From positions 1 to 54,307 of the forward strand of contig CAJWQP010000008.1 of assembly GCA_913045445.1 (NCBI GenBank): DNA of 54,307 bases, given 5' to 3'. Position 1 is the first letter of the stretch, and each line of letters starts with the position of its first letter. The stretch comes from an uncultured Nitrospina sp. (GTDB taxonomy: Bacteria; Nitrospinota; Nitrospinia; Nitrospinales; VA-1). The position numbers and the translations under genes were made by a program. The notes under the pieces are model-generated. The model was not told where the DNA came from and did no database searches. It saw only the letters and a program-made list of their open reading frames with translations. Positions 34,905 to 43,850 of this stretch are shown here, piece after piece.

Positions 34905-34936
34905 TTATCTTAGCGTCTTGGCGACTTTGCGAGAAA
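34905..34936. repeat. Dispersed-repeat-like sequence between gltX and glnS
   Basis: CTTAGCGTCTTGGCGACTTTGC and the following GAGAAAC match a type of spacer often seen repeated in unrelated bacterial genomes. It ends exactly at the glnS stop codon, so its insertion may have set the present C-terminus. Copy number needs the whole genome. Confidence 0.4.
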
Positions 34937-36634
34937 CTAACTGCCTTTTTTTGCGATTTTTGCCCAGGTGTCGCGAAGGGTTACGGCACGATTAAACACA
35001 GGCGCGGTGGATAAATAGTTTTTCGCATCGGCGCAAAAGTATCCCATGCGTAAAAACTGAAAGCGGTCACCCGGCTGAGCCTCGGCCAGCGCGGGTTCGA
35101 CTTTGCAGTCTTTCAGGATTTCCAGCGACTCGGGGTTGAGAGCGGATTTTAAATCGGAACTCTCCTTGTCATCGGCGGGGTTTTCTTTGGTGAACAGGTG
35201 ACTATACATCCGCACCTCCGCGCTCTTCGCATGCTGTGCCGATACCCAGTGAAGCGTGCCTTTGATCTTGCGCCCGGCAGTTGCACCACCTGATTTTGAA
35301 TCTGGATCATACGTACACCTCAGTTCGGTGATGTTGCCGCTACTGTCCTTTATCACTTCTTCGCATTTGATAATGTAGGCGCTCTTGAGGCGGACTTCTT
35401 TCCCCGGCGCGAGCCTGAAAAACTTTTTCGGCGCGTCTTCCATGAAATCTTCCTGCTCGATATAGAGCTCGCGTGAGAATGGAATCTTCCTGCTACCCGC
35501 CTCCGGGTCTTCCGGGTTGTTGGGGGAATCGAGTTCTTCCACCTGCCCTTCAGGATAATTCACAAGGACCACTTTCAACGGACGAAGAACCGCCATCAAT
35601 CGTAGCGCACGTTTGTTGAGGTCTTCGCGCAGACAGTGTTCGAGCAATGCCATCTCTACTGTGCTGTTGGCTTTGGCGACACCGATCCGTTCACAAAAAT
35701 CGCGAATGGACTCGGGCGTGTATCCGCGACGCCGCAGGCCGGAAATGGTCGGCATACGCGGATCATCCCACCCGGCAACATGTTTCTCTTCTACCAGTTG
35801 CAGAAGTTTGCGTTTGCTCAATAACGTGTATGCGAGGTTGAGCCGCGCGAATTCTATCTGTTGCGGATGATAAACATCGAGCGTGTCGATGATCCAGTCA
35901 TAGAGCGGACGATGGTCCTCAAATTCCAATGTGCAAATAGAATGCGTGATCGTTTCGATTGAGTCGGACTGACCATGCGCGAAATCGTACATCGGGTAAA
36001 TACACCAGGTGTCTCCCGTGCGATGATGATGCGCCTTGATAATGCGGTAAAGAACCGGATCCCGCATATTGAGATTGCCCGAAGCCATGTCGATTTTCGC
36101 GCGCAGGACTTTCGCGCCGTCCGCAAACTCGCCGTTTTTCATACGCTCGAACAGGTCGAGATTTTCTTCTACAGAGCGATTGCGAAACGGGCTGTCCTTT
36201 CCCGCCTGAGTGGGTGTACCGCGATGCTCCCTGATCTCGTCGGCGCTGAGATCTTCGACATAAGCCACGTCCGCTTTAATCAACTGCACCGCCCAGTCGT
36301 AAAGCTGGGCAAAATAATCAGACGTATAATATATTTTGTCGCCCCAGTCGAATCCGAGCCACTTTACATCCTCAATGATCGACTGAACATAGACATCCTC
36401 TTCTTTGGTCGGATTCGTATCATCAAAACGCAGATTGCATTGTCCGCCAAACTCGTCTGCAAGACCAAAGTTGAGACAGATGGATTTTGCGTGACCGATG
36501 TGGAGGAATCCATTTGGCTCCGGCGGAAAGCGGGTGTGGACACGCCCCTCCCATTTATTTGATGCAATATCGTCTTTAACAACTTCCCGGATAAAATTGG
36601 AAGGCGTAACGTCCGTTTCGTTTTCTTTATTCAT
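34937..36634 (-). CDS. glnS: Glutaminyl-tRNA synthetase
   Basis: 565 residues. The catalytic core has [15 protein letters not shown] (HIGH at residues 45-48), [10 protein letters not shown] and LLSKRKL near residue 270, and the two C-terminal anticodon-binding beta-barrels follow. GlnRS makes Gln-tRNA directly, bypassing the GatCAB amidotransferase route. The family is thought to have entered bacteria from eukaryotes, and its presence with GltX in one window suggests a discriminating GluRS. It is the second gene after the Fe-S oxidoreductase (63 bp gap). Confidence 0.95.
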   Translation of the reverse strand: MNKENETDVTPSNFIREVVKDDIASNKWEGRVHTRFPPEPNGFLHIGHAKSICLNFGLADEFGGQCNLRFDDTNPTKEEDVYVQSIIEDVKWLGFDWGDKIYYTSDYFAQLYDWAVQLIKADVAYVEDLSADEIREHRGTPTQAGKDSPFRNRSVEENLDLFERMKNGEFADGAKVLRAKIDMASGNLNMRDPVLYRIIKAHHHRTGDTWCIYPMYDFAHGQSDSIETITHSICTLEFEDHRPLYDWIIDTLDVYHPQQIEFARLNLAYTLLSKRKLLQLVEEKHVAGWDDPRMPTISGLRRRGYTPESIRDFCERIGVAKANSTVEMALLEHCLREDLNKRALRLMAVLRPLKVVLVNYPEGQVEELDSPNNPEDPEAGSRKIPFSRELYIEQEDFMEDAPKKFFRLAPGKEVRLKSAYIIKCEEVIKDSSGNITELRCTYDPDSKSGGATAGRKIKGTLHWVSAQHAKSAEVRMYSHLFTKENPADDKESSDLKSALNPESLEILKDCKVEPALAEAQPGDRFQFLRMGYFCADAKNYLSTAPVFNRAVTLRDTWAKIAKKGS

Positions 36635-36697
36635 AAATAGTTTCGCAAGGTATCAGTTAAAAGGAAGGCATTCTATCACAATCAGTCGGGTTAAAGG

Positions 36698-38689
36698 TCA
36701 TGGTTCATTTCCCAGTTCACTTATATCCTTAACCTTCACTTTGTCGTGGAGGTTTTTGGCTTTGAGGGCGTCTTCCAGCATGAGCACGCAAAATGGGCAA
36801 GACACGGCGATGGTGTCGGGATTGGATTCCATCAGCTGGTCAACGCGCTGGTGGCTCACGCGGGTACTGGTTTTTTCTTCCAGTAGAAACCTTCCGCCTC
36901 CCGCGCCGCAACAGGTGCCACGTTCCCGGCTGGTAGCTGGCTCAGATATAGCTTTCGGATCTACATTATCTGCAATCACCTCACGCGGGGCATCATAAAT
37001 TTTATTGTGCCGGCCCAGGTAACATGGATCATGATACACCACACGATCATCGGTTTTTACTTCACTCCCCCCCTGGAGGGCCAGCAGTTCGGAATGGTGG
37101 ATGACATTGAGCTCAACGCCAAACTCGGCGTACTCGTTCTTGAGCGAATTGAAACAATGCGGGCAATGGGTGACAATTTTCATCACAGATTTTTCTTTAA
37201 ACAGTTCGGCATTTTTTGAAGCGAGCATATCGAAAAGATATTCGTTTCCAGCGCGTCGGGCTGGATCACCGGTACAACCTTCATCGTTACCAAGAATTGA
37301 AAAATCCACCCCAGCGGACTTCAATGATTTGACCACCGCCGTAGCGATTTTTTTACCGCGTTCATCGAATGACCCATTACAGCCAACAAAATATAGATAC
37401 TCGGTCGGGTTATTTTTGTCCCATGTTTTAATATCCAATTCTTTCGCCCAGTCTGCGCGGGTATTACTGCCGAATCCCCAGGGATTGGAATGTGCCTCCA
37501 GCGATTTGAAGGCATTGGCAAACTCAGCCGGGTAGCGGTCCTCCATGAGTACGAGTCCGCGCCTAAGATCAACCACCTTGTTCACGTATTCGATCATGAC
37601 AGGACATTCTTCCTCACAGGCGCCACAGGTCGTACACGACCAGATCGTCTCATCGTTAATTATTCCACCGAGCAATGAGGGGCTTTCCAACCGCTCAAGG
37701 TTATCATCGAGCAGGAAAGGTGTTTCGCTATTGAGGTGATCGCGCAGGTCTACCGTCAGTTGTTTTGGCGAAAGCGGTTTGCCGCTGGCCAGTGCAGGGC
37801 AAACAACATCGCACCTTCCGCACTCGGTACAGGTGTGCAGGTCGAGCAGTTTTTTCCAGGAAAACTCCTCTATCTTTGAAACTCCATAATTTTCCAGTTC
37901 TTCATTTTCAAAATCGATGCGATAAAGCTGATTGCCTCTTCCATAAATATTTGAGAAGAACACATTAGGAATCGAAGTGATGATATGAAAATGTTTTGAG
38001 CCGGGTAGCAGAGTCAAAAAATACAAGATGCAGACGACATGCATCCAATAAGCCAGGTTGTGAAGGTGGACGACAATATCCGCTCCCAAAACGGATAACA
38101 CAGGCGCGATTAATGAACCCAGCCAGATCCCGTTCAATACCGCTTGCGGATTCCTCGCCTGCCATGCCGCGTCAAACAGAGCATCGCTCACCATGATCGC
38201 GAGGATAAGAACGAGAATCACGATACCTTCCATCGATAAAGTGAGTCGCTCAGGCTTGACCACAGTCCTGCGATAAAGAGCATAAGTCGCGGCAAGAATT
38301 ACCAGAACGATCAAACAATCTTTTAAATAAAGGTACAGCGTTTCGCATCCGCTCCCAGCCAATTCTACCGTTGGGAAAAACCCAATAAAGAAAAACCAGG
38401 CGGCCCGAAGGAGAAATATGAGGAATCCCCAAAAAATAAGCGCGTGCATCCACCCCGCCCCGGCTTCCTTAAACATCTTGACCTGCAAGAAAGCTGTGCG
38501 AAAAGTGTGCCCCAATCTTTTAACAGGAGAGTTGAGTCGGTCCTCGAAGGGAGCTCTTTGAAAAATCTTCCATTTAGGCCACAGGACGTACAGAAAACGT
38601 GCGATCGCCGTCAACACAAGAAGCCCTAGAACAAAGGGTTGCAGGTCCTGAGAGACCCATTCAAGCGCACGGTTTTGAGAAAAGTTCAT
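36698..38689 (-). CDS. Membrane-bound Fe-S oxidoreductase (HdrD/GlpC-like, CCG domains)
   Basis: 663 residues. The N-terminal half (about 1-240) has six or seven membrane segments resembling the NarI/DsrM-type haem b domain, with conserved histidines such as HLHNLAYWMHVV. The soluble part has two 4Fe-4S motifs: CTECGRCDVVCP (Cys287, 290, 293) and CTTCGACEEECP near residue 340. Two CCG domains follow: CGxxG-type THCPHCFN, HDPCYLGRHNKIY, and TCCGAGGG near residue 605. Such proteins pass electrons between quinone and a cytoplasmic thiol or flavoprotein. The partner is unknown; EtfAB-linked acyl-CoA electron transfer is one possibility for this fusion type. Confidence 0.88.
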   Translation of the reverse strand: MNFSQNRALEWVSQDLQPFVLGLLVLTAIARFLYVLWPKWKIFQRAPFEDRLNSPVKRLGHTFRTAFLQVKMFKEAGAGWMHALIFWGFLIFLLRAAWFFFIGFFPTVELAGSGCETLYLYLKDCLIVLVILAATYALYRRTVVKPERLTLSMEGIVILVLILAIMVSDALFDAAWQARNPQAVLNGIWLGSLIAPVLSVLGADIVVHLHNLAYWMHVVCILYFLTLLPGSKHFHIITSIPNVFFSNIYGRGNQLYRIDFENEELENYGVSKIEEFSWKKLLDLHTCTECGRCDVVCPALASGKPLSPKQLTVDLRDHLNSETPFLLDDNLERLESPSLLGGIINDETIWSCTTCGACEEECPVMIEYVNKVVDLRRGLVLMEDRYPAEFANAFKSLEAHSNPWGFGSNTRADWAKELDIKTWDKNNPTEYLYFVGCNGSFDERGKKIATAVVKSLKSAGVDFSILGNDEGCTGDPARRAGNEYLFDMLASKNAELFKEKSVMKIVTHCPHCFNSLKNEYAEFGVELNVIHHSELLALQGGSEVKTDDRVVYHDPCYLGRHNKIYDAPREVIADNVDPKAISEPATSRERGTCCGAGGGRFLLEEKTSTRVSHQRVDQLMESNPDTIAVSCPFCVLMLEDALKAKNLHDKVKVKDISELGNEP

Positions 38690-38817
38690 CTATATAAACC
38701 CACTATTTAAGAATTCATCTAAATAAATAGAGCAGGACAAGAGGTGCCCATCGGTCAAAGCTATGGTACCGAAAGGCGATGAAAGAGGCTAGTTATTTGA
38801 TTTATCAGGAATTGCTG

Positions 38818-38845
38818 TTGAATTTGCCATTTCCTGTGCTATATT
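38818..38845 (+). promoter_or_regulatory. Candidate sigma-70 promoter
   Basis: TTGAAT, 16 bases, TATATT (4 of 6 and 5 of 6 matches), 63 bp before the ATG at 38908. It would drive the run of envelope genes that follows. Confidence 0.45.
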
Positions 38846-38907
38846 TATAAGCGCTTAAAGCCATCTTGATTACACAGCCATACACCTTTGCGGGGAGGCC
38901 TTGCATC

Positions 38908-39825
38908 ATGGCGAAACTTTTTACTCGTGCCATTCAGCCTATGAACTTTTTTCATTTTTCCGTAATTGTTTGCGGATCGATCTTTTTATGCGTTGCCAAC
39001 ACCAGCGCAATTCCACTGGATGATGTCTACGATAGGGGCCAGGCCGAGGTTCGTGTCTCTCCTGAGTTTAATCCGCAAAACGGGATGCCACCCGTATTTA
39101 ATCCTTCCCTGCATCCAAACCTGAATAGTGATATCAACGAAGCACACCCTATTCCTGATTATATTAAACAGTTCGGCAAGGACCAGATCTTCCCGATTTA
39201 TTACCACCAACTACTTGAGGTCGACCCGAAGGATCAGGTCCAAAGCAAAATTTTCAATGAACAGGCCTTCCGTTCAACCAGAAGGATAGGCGTTTTGGGC
39301 TTTGAAAACAAGACTTCCGGTCAGTTCAAAGACGAAAATGCAGGTAAAATCGTAGCAAAACAGGTTTCCCACGAGCTTCAGTCCGTGAAAGACTATTTTA
39401 TCATCCCACCACCAAGGATGAATGAAGATGCACAACTCAGAATCGTAACAAAATTCTCGGCAGACAACCAACAGCAGGCAAAACCACCCGGCACTGAGGC
39501 TCAGTCAACCCACTCCGACCTGTCATACTCAAGTGATGAGATGGATGCGGTTATGATTGGAGCAGTCACAAAATATATGGATTCCTATCGCACCCGGAGT
39601 GGGGCCATAGAAAAAAGCCTGTCCGGCGGTGTTGAATTTGGGGCATTTCTGGTCAGCACCCACACGGGTGATGTGATCTGGGGAGCCCGATTTGTCGGAT
39701 CGCAACCTACCGGCCTGTCCAGCTTTTTCCTGAATTCGGGTTCGAAATGGCTGAGCAAGGAACATCTGTCCCAGGCGGCCATGAAAAATGTATTACAGGC
39801 ATTCCACGAAAATAAGCTCAAATAA
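38908..39825 (+). CDS. Exported CsgG/LpoB-like protein
   Basis: 305 residues from the ATG at 38908, chosen because GGGGAGG lies 8 bases upstream; the frame is open to a TTG at 38866. A signal peptide (hydrophobic 15-33) leads to a mature domain. That domain has IGVLGFENKTSGQF (about 130), DAVMIGAVTKYMDS (about 225) and FGAFLVSTHTGDVIWGARF (about 245-263). This order is that of the CsgG-fold periplasmic family that includes LpoB and GNA1162. No lipobox cysteine is obvious. The role is probably envelope assembly. It is followed 24 bp later by an anchored HmuY-like gene. Confidence 0.7.
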   Translation: MAKLFTRAIQPMNFFHFSVIVCGSIFLCVANTSAIPLDDVYDRGQAEVRVSPEFNPQNGMPPVFNPSLHPNLNSDINEAHPIPDYIKQFGKDQIFPIYYHQLLEVDPKDQVQSKIFNEQAFRSTRRIGVLGFENKTSGQFKDENAGKIVAKQVSHELQSVKDYFIIPPPRMNEDAQLRIVTKFSADNQQQAKPPGTEAQSTHSDLSYSSDEMDAVMIGAVTKYMDSYRTRSGAIEKSLSGGVEFGAFLVSTHTGDVIWGARFVGSQPTGLSSFFLNSGSKWLSKEHLSQAAMKNVLQAFHENKLK

Positions 39826-39849
39826 GACTTTTTTTAGTATAATGACGTC

Positions 39850-40623
39850 ATGTCAACCACCGATCCATTTGAATCACCCACGCATGGGATAGAACCCGAT
39901 GAGCAAACTCTGAAGAAGAAAAAACTGTGGAGGAACCTGTTCCTTTTTAACCTCTGCATCACCCTTTTGCTGATCGGTATTTTCTGGCTTCCCGTTAAAC
40001 TGGTACAAATGGAAAAGTTTGCCAGTTCACCCAGCGTAAACCTTACCAAGAAAGGTGTCTCCAACGCATTCAACAGTATCCCGGACCAACCCGTTGAGAA
40101 TGTGGTGGCATCAGACCTTCTTGAAACCAAATTGACCGTCATTAACGCATCGTCTGAAGACAACTGGGTTTATTTCGATTTCTCTAGAGGAGAAGTCGTT
40201 GACATTCACGACAAATCGTCTATCGAATGGGACCTGGCCTTTCGCCGGAGCAAAGTCATCTCTAATGGGGGTGCGACCAACAAATTTGGCAGGGCGGGAT
40301 TGATCAATCTGGGTTCGCTGGATTTCGATCAGGTGGCAGAAGTTCCTCTCGAAAATTATGTTCAGGATAAGGCCACGCGCACCGAAACGGAAAACCCCAT
40401 TCTCTTGAAGTGGTACAAATACAACTACCTGACACACAAACTATCGGCCAAACCCAATACCTATGCAGTAAGAACTGCCAACAGCAAATTTGTCAAAGTC
40501 AAATTTCTTGACTTCTATTGTAGCAACAAGGAAACAGGGTGCATCAAAATGCAGTATGTGTACCAGGATAATGGCTCGAATAAACTGACCAAATCCGCCT
40601 CAGGCATTACTCCGCCCGCCTAA
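39850..40623 (+). CDS. Membrane-anchored HmuY-like protein
   Basis: 257 residues. A charged cytoplasmic N-terminus (about 1-28) and one membrane segment (about 29-48) anchor a periplasmic domain. That domain has WVYFDFSRGEVVD followed by SSIEWDLAFRRSKVISNGG, the core pattern of the HmuY haem-binding fold, and later WYKYNY and FVKVKFLDFYC. HmuY of Bacteroidetes is a secreted lipoprotein that takes haem; this version is held by a transmembrane helix. Haem binding is inferred, not shown, and the axial histidines are not evident. It follows the CsgG/LpoB-like gene by 24 bp. Confidence 0.7.
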   Translation: MSTTDPFESPTHGIEPDEQTLKKKKLWRNLFLFNLCITLLLIGIFWLPVKLVQMEKFASSPSVNLTKKGVSNAFNSIPDQPVENVVASDLLETKLTVINASSEDNWVYFDFSRGEVVDIHDKSSIEWDLAFRRSKVISNGGATNKFGRAGLINLGSLDFDQVAEVPLENYVQDKATRTETENPILLKWYKYNYLTHKLSAKPNTYAVRTANSKFVKVKFLDFYCSNKETGCIKMQYVYQDNGSNKLTKSASGITPPA

Positions 40624-40788
40624 ACCGTCTTCAGCTGTTTTTCCCGTTTGCAGGGCAAATTGGGTATGTTCAAGAGCTAATAGACGTGTTATTTTACCCT
40701 GCATACAGTAGAACCCATTAGCAGGATTTAATAAATTAAATTTTGTCTTTTTGAACTGGCTATATTTTTTATTTTTGGAGGAAGTTTC

Positions 40789-41373
40789 ATGGCAACATTG
40801 AAAAAAATTCTCTTCGGTCAATCTGCCGGGGAAAGCCTAACCTCTCTGGTGGAGGAGATGCAGAAAAAGTACAACCCTAAAAAAGGTCGGCGATTCAATC
40901 ATGCCAACATCACCTATGAAGTCAGTCGTCCCGGTGTGGTTGATGATAATATCCAGTTTGAGATAAGCTCAAAAATCCCTCAGGATGAACTCAAAGGGGA
41001 TCATGACATGAAAAGTTACTTCAAGGAAATCAAGAAGCTCGTTTCGAAAGAAAAACATAAGCCTGTCTCAGTGGAAATGGAAAATATCGTGTTGGACTCC
41101 AGAAAGGATTCTGAAAAAGAGAGGGACTATGTGAAACTCCTTTACAGCTATCCCCTTGATGATCTTTACGATGACAAAGATGTAACGGCTAAAATTGATC
41201 AGATGGGCCAGGAAAACATCAAGGAGTCTACACAAAAAATAAAAGGTTCACTAACACCGCAAGGGAGCCTGGTTCTTCAGATGGTCAAGGAAACCATTCA
41301 GAACAACGCCCGTGAAAATATCGAGCAACTTATGAGTGCCAACAAGAAGGTGAAGGCGGAAATGAGGGGTTAG
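40789..41373 (+). CDS. Hypothetical cytoplasmic protein, charged
   Basis: 194 residues, highly charged, with no signal or membrane segment. The first third has a mixed alpha/beta look (YEVSRPGVV, IQFEISSKIP), and the last 60 residues are predicted helical (MGQENIKESTQKI, NIEQLMSANKKVKAEM). GGAGG precedes the ATG. It is followed after 6 bp by a 58-residue membrane protein, so the two are likely co-transcribed. No family recognised. Confidence 0.75.
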   Translation: MATLKKILFGQSAGESLTSLVEEMQKKYNPKKGRRFNHANITYEVSRPGVVDDNIQFEISSKIPQDELKGDHDMKSYFKEIKKLVSKEKHKPVSVEMENIVLDSRKDSEKERDYVKLLYSYPLDDLYDDKDVTAKIDQMGQENIKESTQKIKGSLTPQGSLVLQMVKETIQNNARENIEQLMSANKKVKAEMRG

Positions 41374-41379
41374 ACGTTC

Positions 41380-41556
41380 ATGAATCCGTTTGCCTATTAC
41401 CTGGGGCGTTCTCTGCAATTACTGGGGCTCGCTACAATAACCCTGGTGGTCCTGCTTTTTTTTGGTCAGTGGAAAATGGAACCCCTTCTTTACCTGACAA
41501 TCGCGGGGGCAGTCGAGTTTTATGGTGGAACCTGGCTCCTGAATAGAAAACAATAA
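41380..41556 (+). CDS. Small two-helix membrane protein (58 aa)
   Basis: Starts 6 bp after the previous stop. Two hydrophobic segments (about 11-28 and 35-50) are joined by a short polar turn (GQWKMEP), beginning MNPFAYYLGRSLQ and ending WLLNRKQ. Small proteins of this type occur in several Gram-negative phyla, but no function is known to me. Position between a charged cytoplasmic protein and DUF420 suggests a membrane-assembly unit. Confidence 0.65.
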   Translation: MNPFAYYLGRSLQLLGLATITLVVLLFFGQWKMEPLLYLTIAGAVEFYGGTWLLNRKQ

Positions 41557-41655
41557 CCAGAAGTACCGAACTCACTCTCAGGCGACACCTGAACACGAGG
41601 GTTCTCCCATTTTTTTCTCTCTCTTTCCATTAGCTGGTTACGAAGTAATCTACTC

Positions 41656-42366
41656 ATGAAAGAATTACTGGCAAAACCGGGTTTTCTAGCTTCTTCCGGG
41701 ACTTTCGGTGCCGACCTCAGCTATCTGCTCGCTGTGGTCTTTACCATGATGTTTCTATACGCCTGGAAACTGGCTAAACAAGGACGCGGCACCGGGCACC
41801 ACAAGCTGATCTTCGCATCCATGGTTTCAATGCTGGTCTACTTTGTGGGTTACTACTATGCCCGGCAGTTGGGCGTATTGGCTCTGGAAGGAAAAGAAGG
41901 TTTCGGCGGTCCTCAGGAAACCTACGACAATGTTTTCATACCCATTCTGGCCGCACACCTGATTCTGGTTTGTCTGGGCCTCATCCTGGCAATTTATATG
42001 ATTTTTCAAGGATTCCGCGCTTGCGATAAAGTCAACGGGGATTACCGATTGCAAAGCAGGGAACTGAAGGTCAACCCAAAAACCTTCAAATCAGTCATGA
42101 TGACCCTGGCGGGCCTGTGGCTGGTAAATCAGCTTATTCTGACCTTTGTGCGTCATAAATCATTTGCCGCAAGCCTGGCCTGGGCGCTCATTTTCGGTGT
42201 CATCGGGCTGGTGATCTACCTGGAAAGAATCATCGAAAAAGCCCTGCCAGATGGTGCCCGGCGGCACCGACTACTAGGACGAACCACGATGGTCATTTTT
42301 GCCCTGATTCTGGCAACGAGCACTCTCACCTACCTGATGCTGTACGTGATTTACCCCACAGCATGA
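41656..42366 (+). CDS. DUF420-family membrane protein
   Basis: 236 residues with six or so membrane segments. Histidines typical of DUF420 are present: GHHKLIFAS (about 55), AAHLILV (about 102) and RRHRLLGR (about 208). DUF420 includes CtaM of Gram-positive bacteria, which is needed to activate haem-copper oxidases, so a role in terminal oxidase assembly is an inference from the family. Here there is an extra C-terminal segment. The genes around it code only for tiny membrane proteins; no oxidase subunit is in the window. Confidence 0.8.
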   Translation: MKELLAKPGFLASSGTFGADLSYLLAVVFTMMFLYAWKLAKQGRGTGHHKLIFASMVSMLVYFVGYYYARQLGVLALEGKEGFGGPQETYDNVFIPILAAHLILVCLGLILAIYMIFQGFRACDKVNGDYRLQSRELKVNPKTFKSVMMTLAGLWLVNQLILTFVRHKSFAASLAWALIFGVIGLVIYLERIIEKALPDGARRHRLLGRTTMVIFALILATSTLTYLMLYVIYPTA

Positions 42367-42498
42367 CAGATAGAGGCTCTTTCCCTGATGAAGCAGTGAA
42401 AACCTTTAAAAACAAGGGCTACGGAAGAATTTAAATTATCTAAACTTTAAGGGTTTTCTCCTTGACACCCTTCAAAATCCTATGGTAAAGTTCCTCGG

Positions 42499-42606
42499 TT
42501 AAATGATCTCAAAATACATGAGCAACAAATACAGGGCAGTGAGCCCGTTGACTCCGAGACCAATAAACACAATAGTATCAAAAATTTTTCCATTTTTACT
42601 GGGCAT
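42499..42606 (-). CDS. Tiny single-helix membrane protein (35 aa), reverse strand
   Basis: ATG at 42606 with AAGGAA at 7-base spacing upstream; TAA at 42499. It starts MPSKNGKIFDTIVF, and the rest is one hydrophobic helix (GLGVNGLTALYLLLMYF). It lies between DUF420 and two tiny forward-strand membrane genes. The ribosome site and the clean single-helix design argue for a real gene; size alone leaves doubt. Confidence 0.5.
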   Translation of the reverse strand: MPSKNGKIFDTIVFIGLGVNGLTALYLLLMYFEII

Positions 42607-42729
42607 GCTGTTTCCTTGGGGAAATTGAGTTCAAGTCGAATATCGAAACTGAAATTAACATTCAGAATTTATAACTGTCAAGAATAAACTGTATCAATCT
42701 TTCACACTTTTATTTCAGGGGCGCCTTCA

Positions 42730-42834
42730 ATGGATATAGAAAAAATTAAGGAAAAAGCCGGTCCATGGGTCTACATGGGAACTGTTGTATTTTGTTTATG
42801 GTTCTTTTACTGGTTCGCCTCGGTCTGGCGATAA
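42730..42834 (+). CDS. Tiny single-helix membrane protein (34 aa)
   Basis: Starts MDIEKIKEKAGPWVY and continues as an aromatic-rich helix (VVFCLWFFYWFASVW), ending in a single Arg. A charged N-terminus plus one helix is typical of accessory subunits of respiratory complexes such as CcoQ/CydX-like proteins, but there is no sequence identity that I can name. It is followed 58 bp later by another tiny membrane gene. Confidence 0.55.
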   Translation: MDIEKIKEKAGPWVYMGTVVFCLWFFYWFASVWR

Positions 42835-42892
42835 ACGAAGACGGCTCAAATCAACTCGATTTGATAAATTCTAAAGGGGGAATTTTTTAGCA

Positions 42893-43063
42893 ATGGAAGA
42901 ACAAAAACAATTCATAACCGGCAAATCCATCACATGGTTCATCATTGCGTTCATCGTAATGGGTTTCTACTACTTCTTCATCAACTGGGGCCTCATGAAG
43001 GTTCAGGGCCTGGATTTCTTCTATCTATGGTCTTCCGGTGGTGGTGGCGGTGGTGGTCACTAG
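42893..43063 (+). CDS. Small membrane protein with Gly7-His tail (56 aa)
   Basis: Starts MEEQKQFITGKSITWF. One long hydrophobic segment (about 14-36) is followed by VQGLDFFYLWSS and a C-terminal run of seven glycines and a histidine. GGGGG lies upstream of the ATG, and a very strong terminator follows at 43086. The tail could place a His ligand flexibly. Not a recognised family. Confidence 0.65.
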   Translation: MEEQKQFITGKSITWFIIAFIVMGFYYFFINWGLMKVQGLDFFYLWSSGGGGGGGH

Positions 43064-43085
43064 TCACTGACGAAATAGTTTTCAT

Positions 43086-43122
43086 AAAAATGGCAAGCTC
43101 TCGTAGCTTGCCATTTTTTTTT
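43086..43122 (+). terminator. Strong rho-independent terminator
   Basis: AATGGCAAGCT pairs perfectly with AGCTTGCCATT around CTCGT and is followed by a long T run. It closes the block of small membrane genes. Confidence 0.9.
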
Positions 43123-43172
43123 GCCACAAGATACTTCACTGCCCAGCGTTACGAACACTGGTATAAACAATC

Positions 43173-43835
43173 ATGAACGGCAAAACAGTCTGCCGCATTT
43201 ATCTCATTCGCCACGGTGAAACCGCTAATGCCGGTGAAGTCTGCTTCAACGGGCATTTCGATGTGGACCTTTCGGACTATGGAAAAGAGCAAAGTCGCCG
43301 AATCGCCGAGGCTTTAAAAAATCTACCCATCAAAGCTATCTACAGCAGTGACCTGAAACGAACCCAGATTGGGGCACAATACGTTGCGGCAGAACACGAT
43401 CTGAAGCATACCCCCTGCAAAGAATTACGTGAGCTGGGCTTTGGCGACTGGGAAGGATTGAGCGTTGCCGAAGTCAATCGCAGGTATCCCGACCAACTCA
43501 AGGAAAGACTCAATGATATAGAGAATTTTCACGTTGAGGGAGGCGAATCATTCTTCCAGCTCAGAGACAGGGTAATTCCCACATTCAAAGAAATTGTATC
43601 CGCGCATTCCCATGACCATATCGTCATACTTTGTCATGGTGGAGTGATCCGCACCATCCTCGCTCACATCCTGGAAATCTCGATAAAAAATCTGTTTCGT
43701 ATCAGCCAGCACTATGCGTCAGTTAATATCATTCAGAATTACGATGGAGGAGACCCGGTAGTAGAACTCATGGGTGGCACTCACGAAAACATCCATCCAC
43801 CTGACTCCCCTGACAAGAAAATGTCCCTCCAGTAA
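43173..43835 (+). CDS. Histidine phosphatase (phosphoglycerate mutase-like)
   Basis: 220 residues. The active-site signature is YLIRHGETANAG near the N-terminus, and the second histidine is in VILCHGGVIRT (about residue 152). ELGFGDWEGLS at about 88 and SSDLKRTQ at about 52 are typical of the CobC/GpmB branch. It may be an alpha-ribazole phosphatase or a general phosphatase; no cobalamin genes are nearby. It is followed after 15 bp by an ABC ATPase. Confidence 0.88.
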   Translation: MNGKTVCRIYLIRHGETANAGEVCFNGHFDVDLSDYGKEQSRRIAEALKNLPIKAIYSSDLKRTQIGAQYVAAEHDLKHTPCKELRELGFGDWEGLSVAEVNRRYPDQLKERLNDIENFHVEGGESFFQLRDRVIPTFKEIVSAHSHDHIVILCHGGVIRTILAHILEISIKNLFRISQHYASVNIIQNYDGGDPVVELMGGTHENIHPPDSPDKKMSLQ

Positions 43836-43850
43836 AAAAATAGAACCACT

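Noticed and set aside
42934-43176. An 80-codon forward frame
   Set aside because: It overlaps the small Gly-tailed membrane gene in another frame and crosses a strong terminator.
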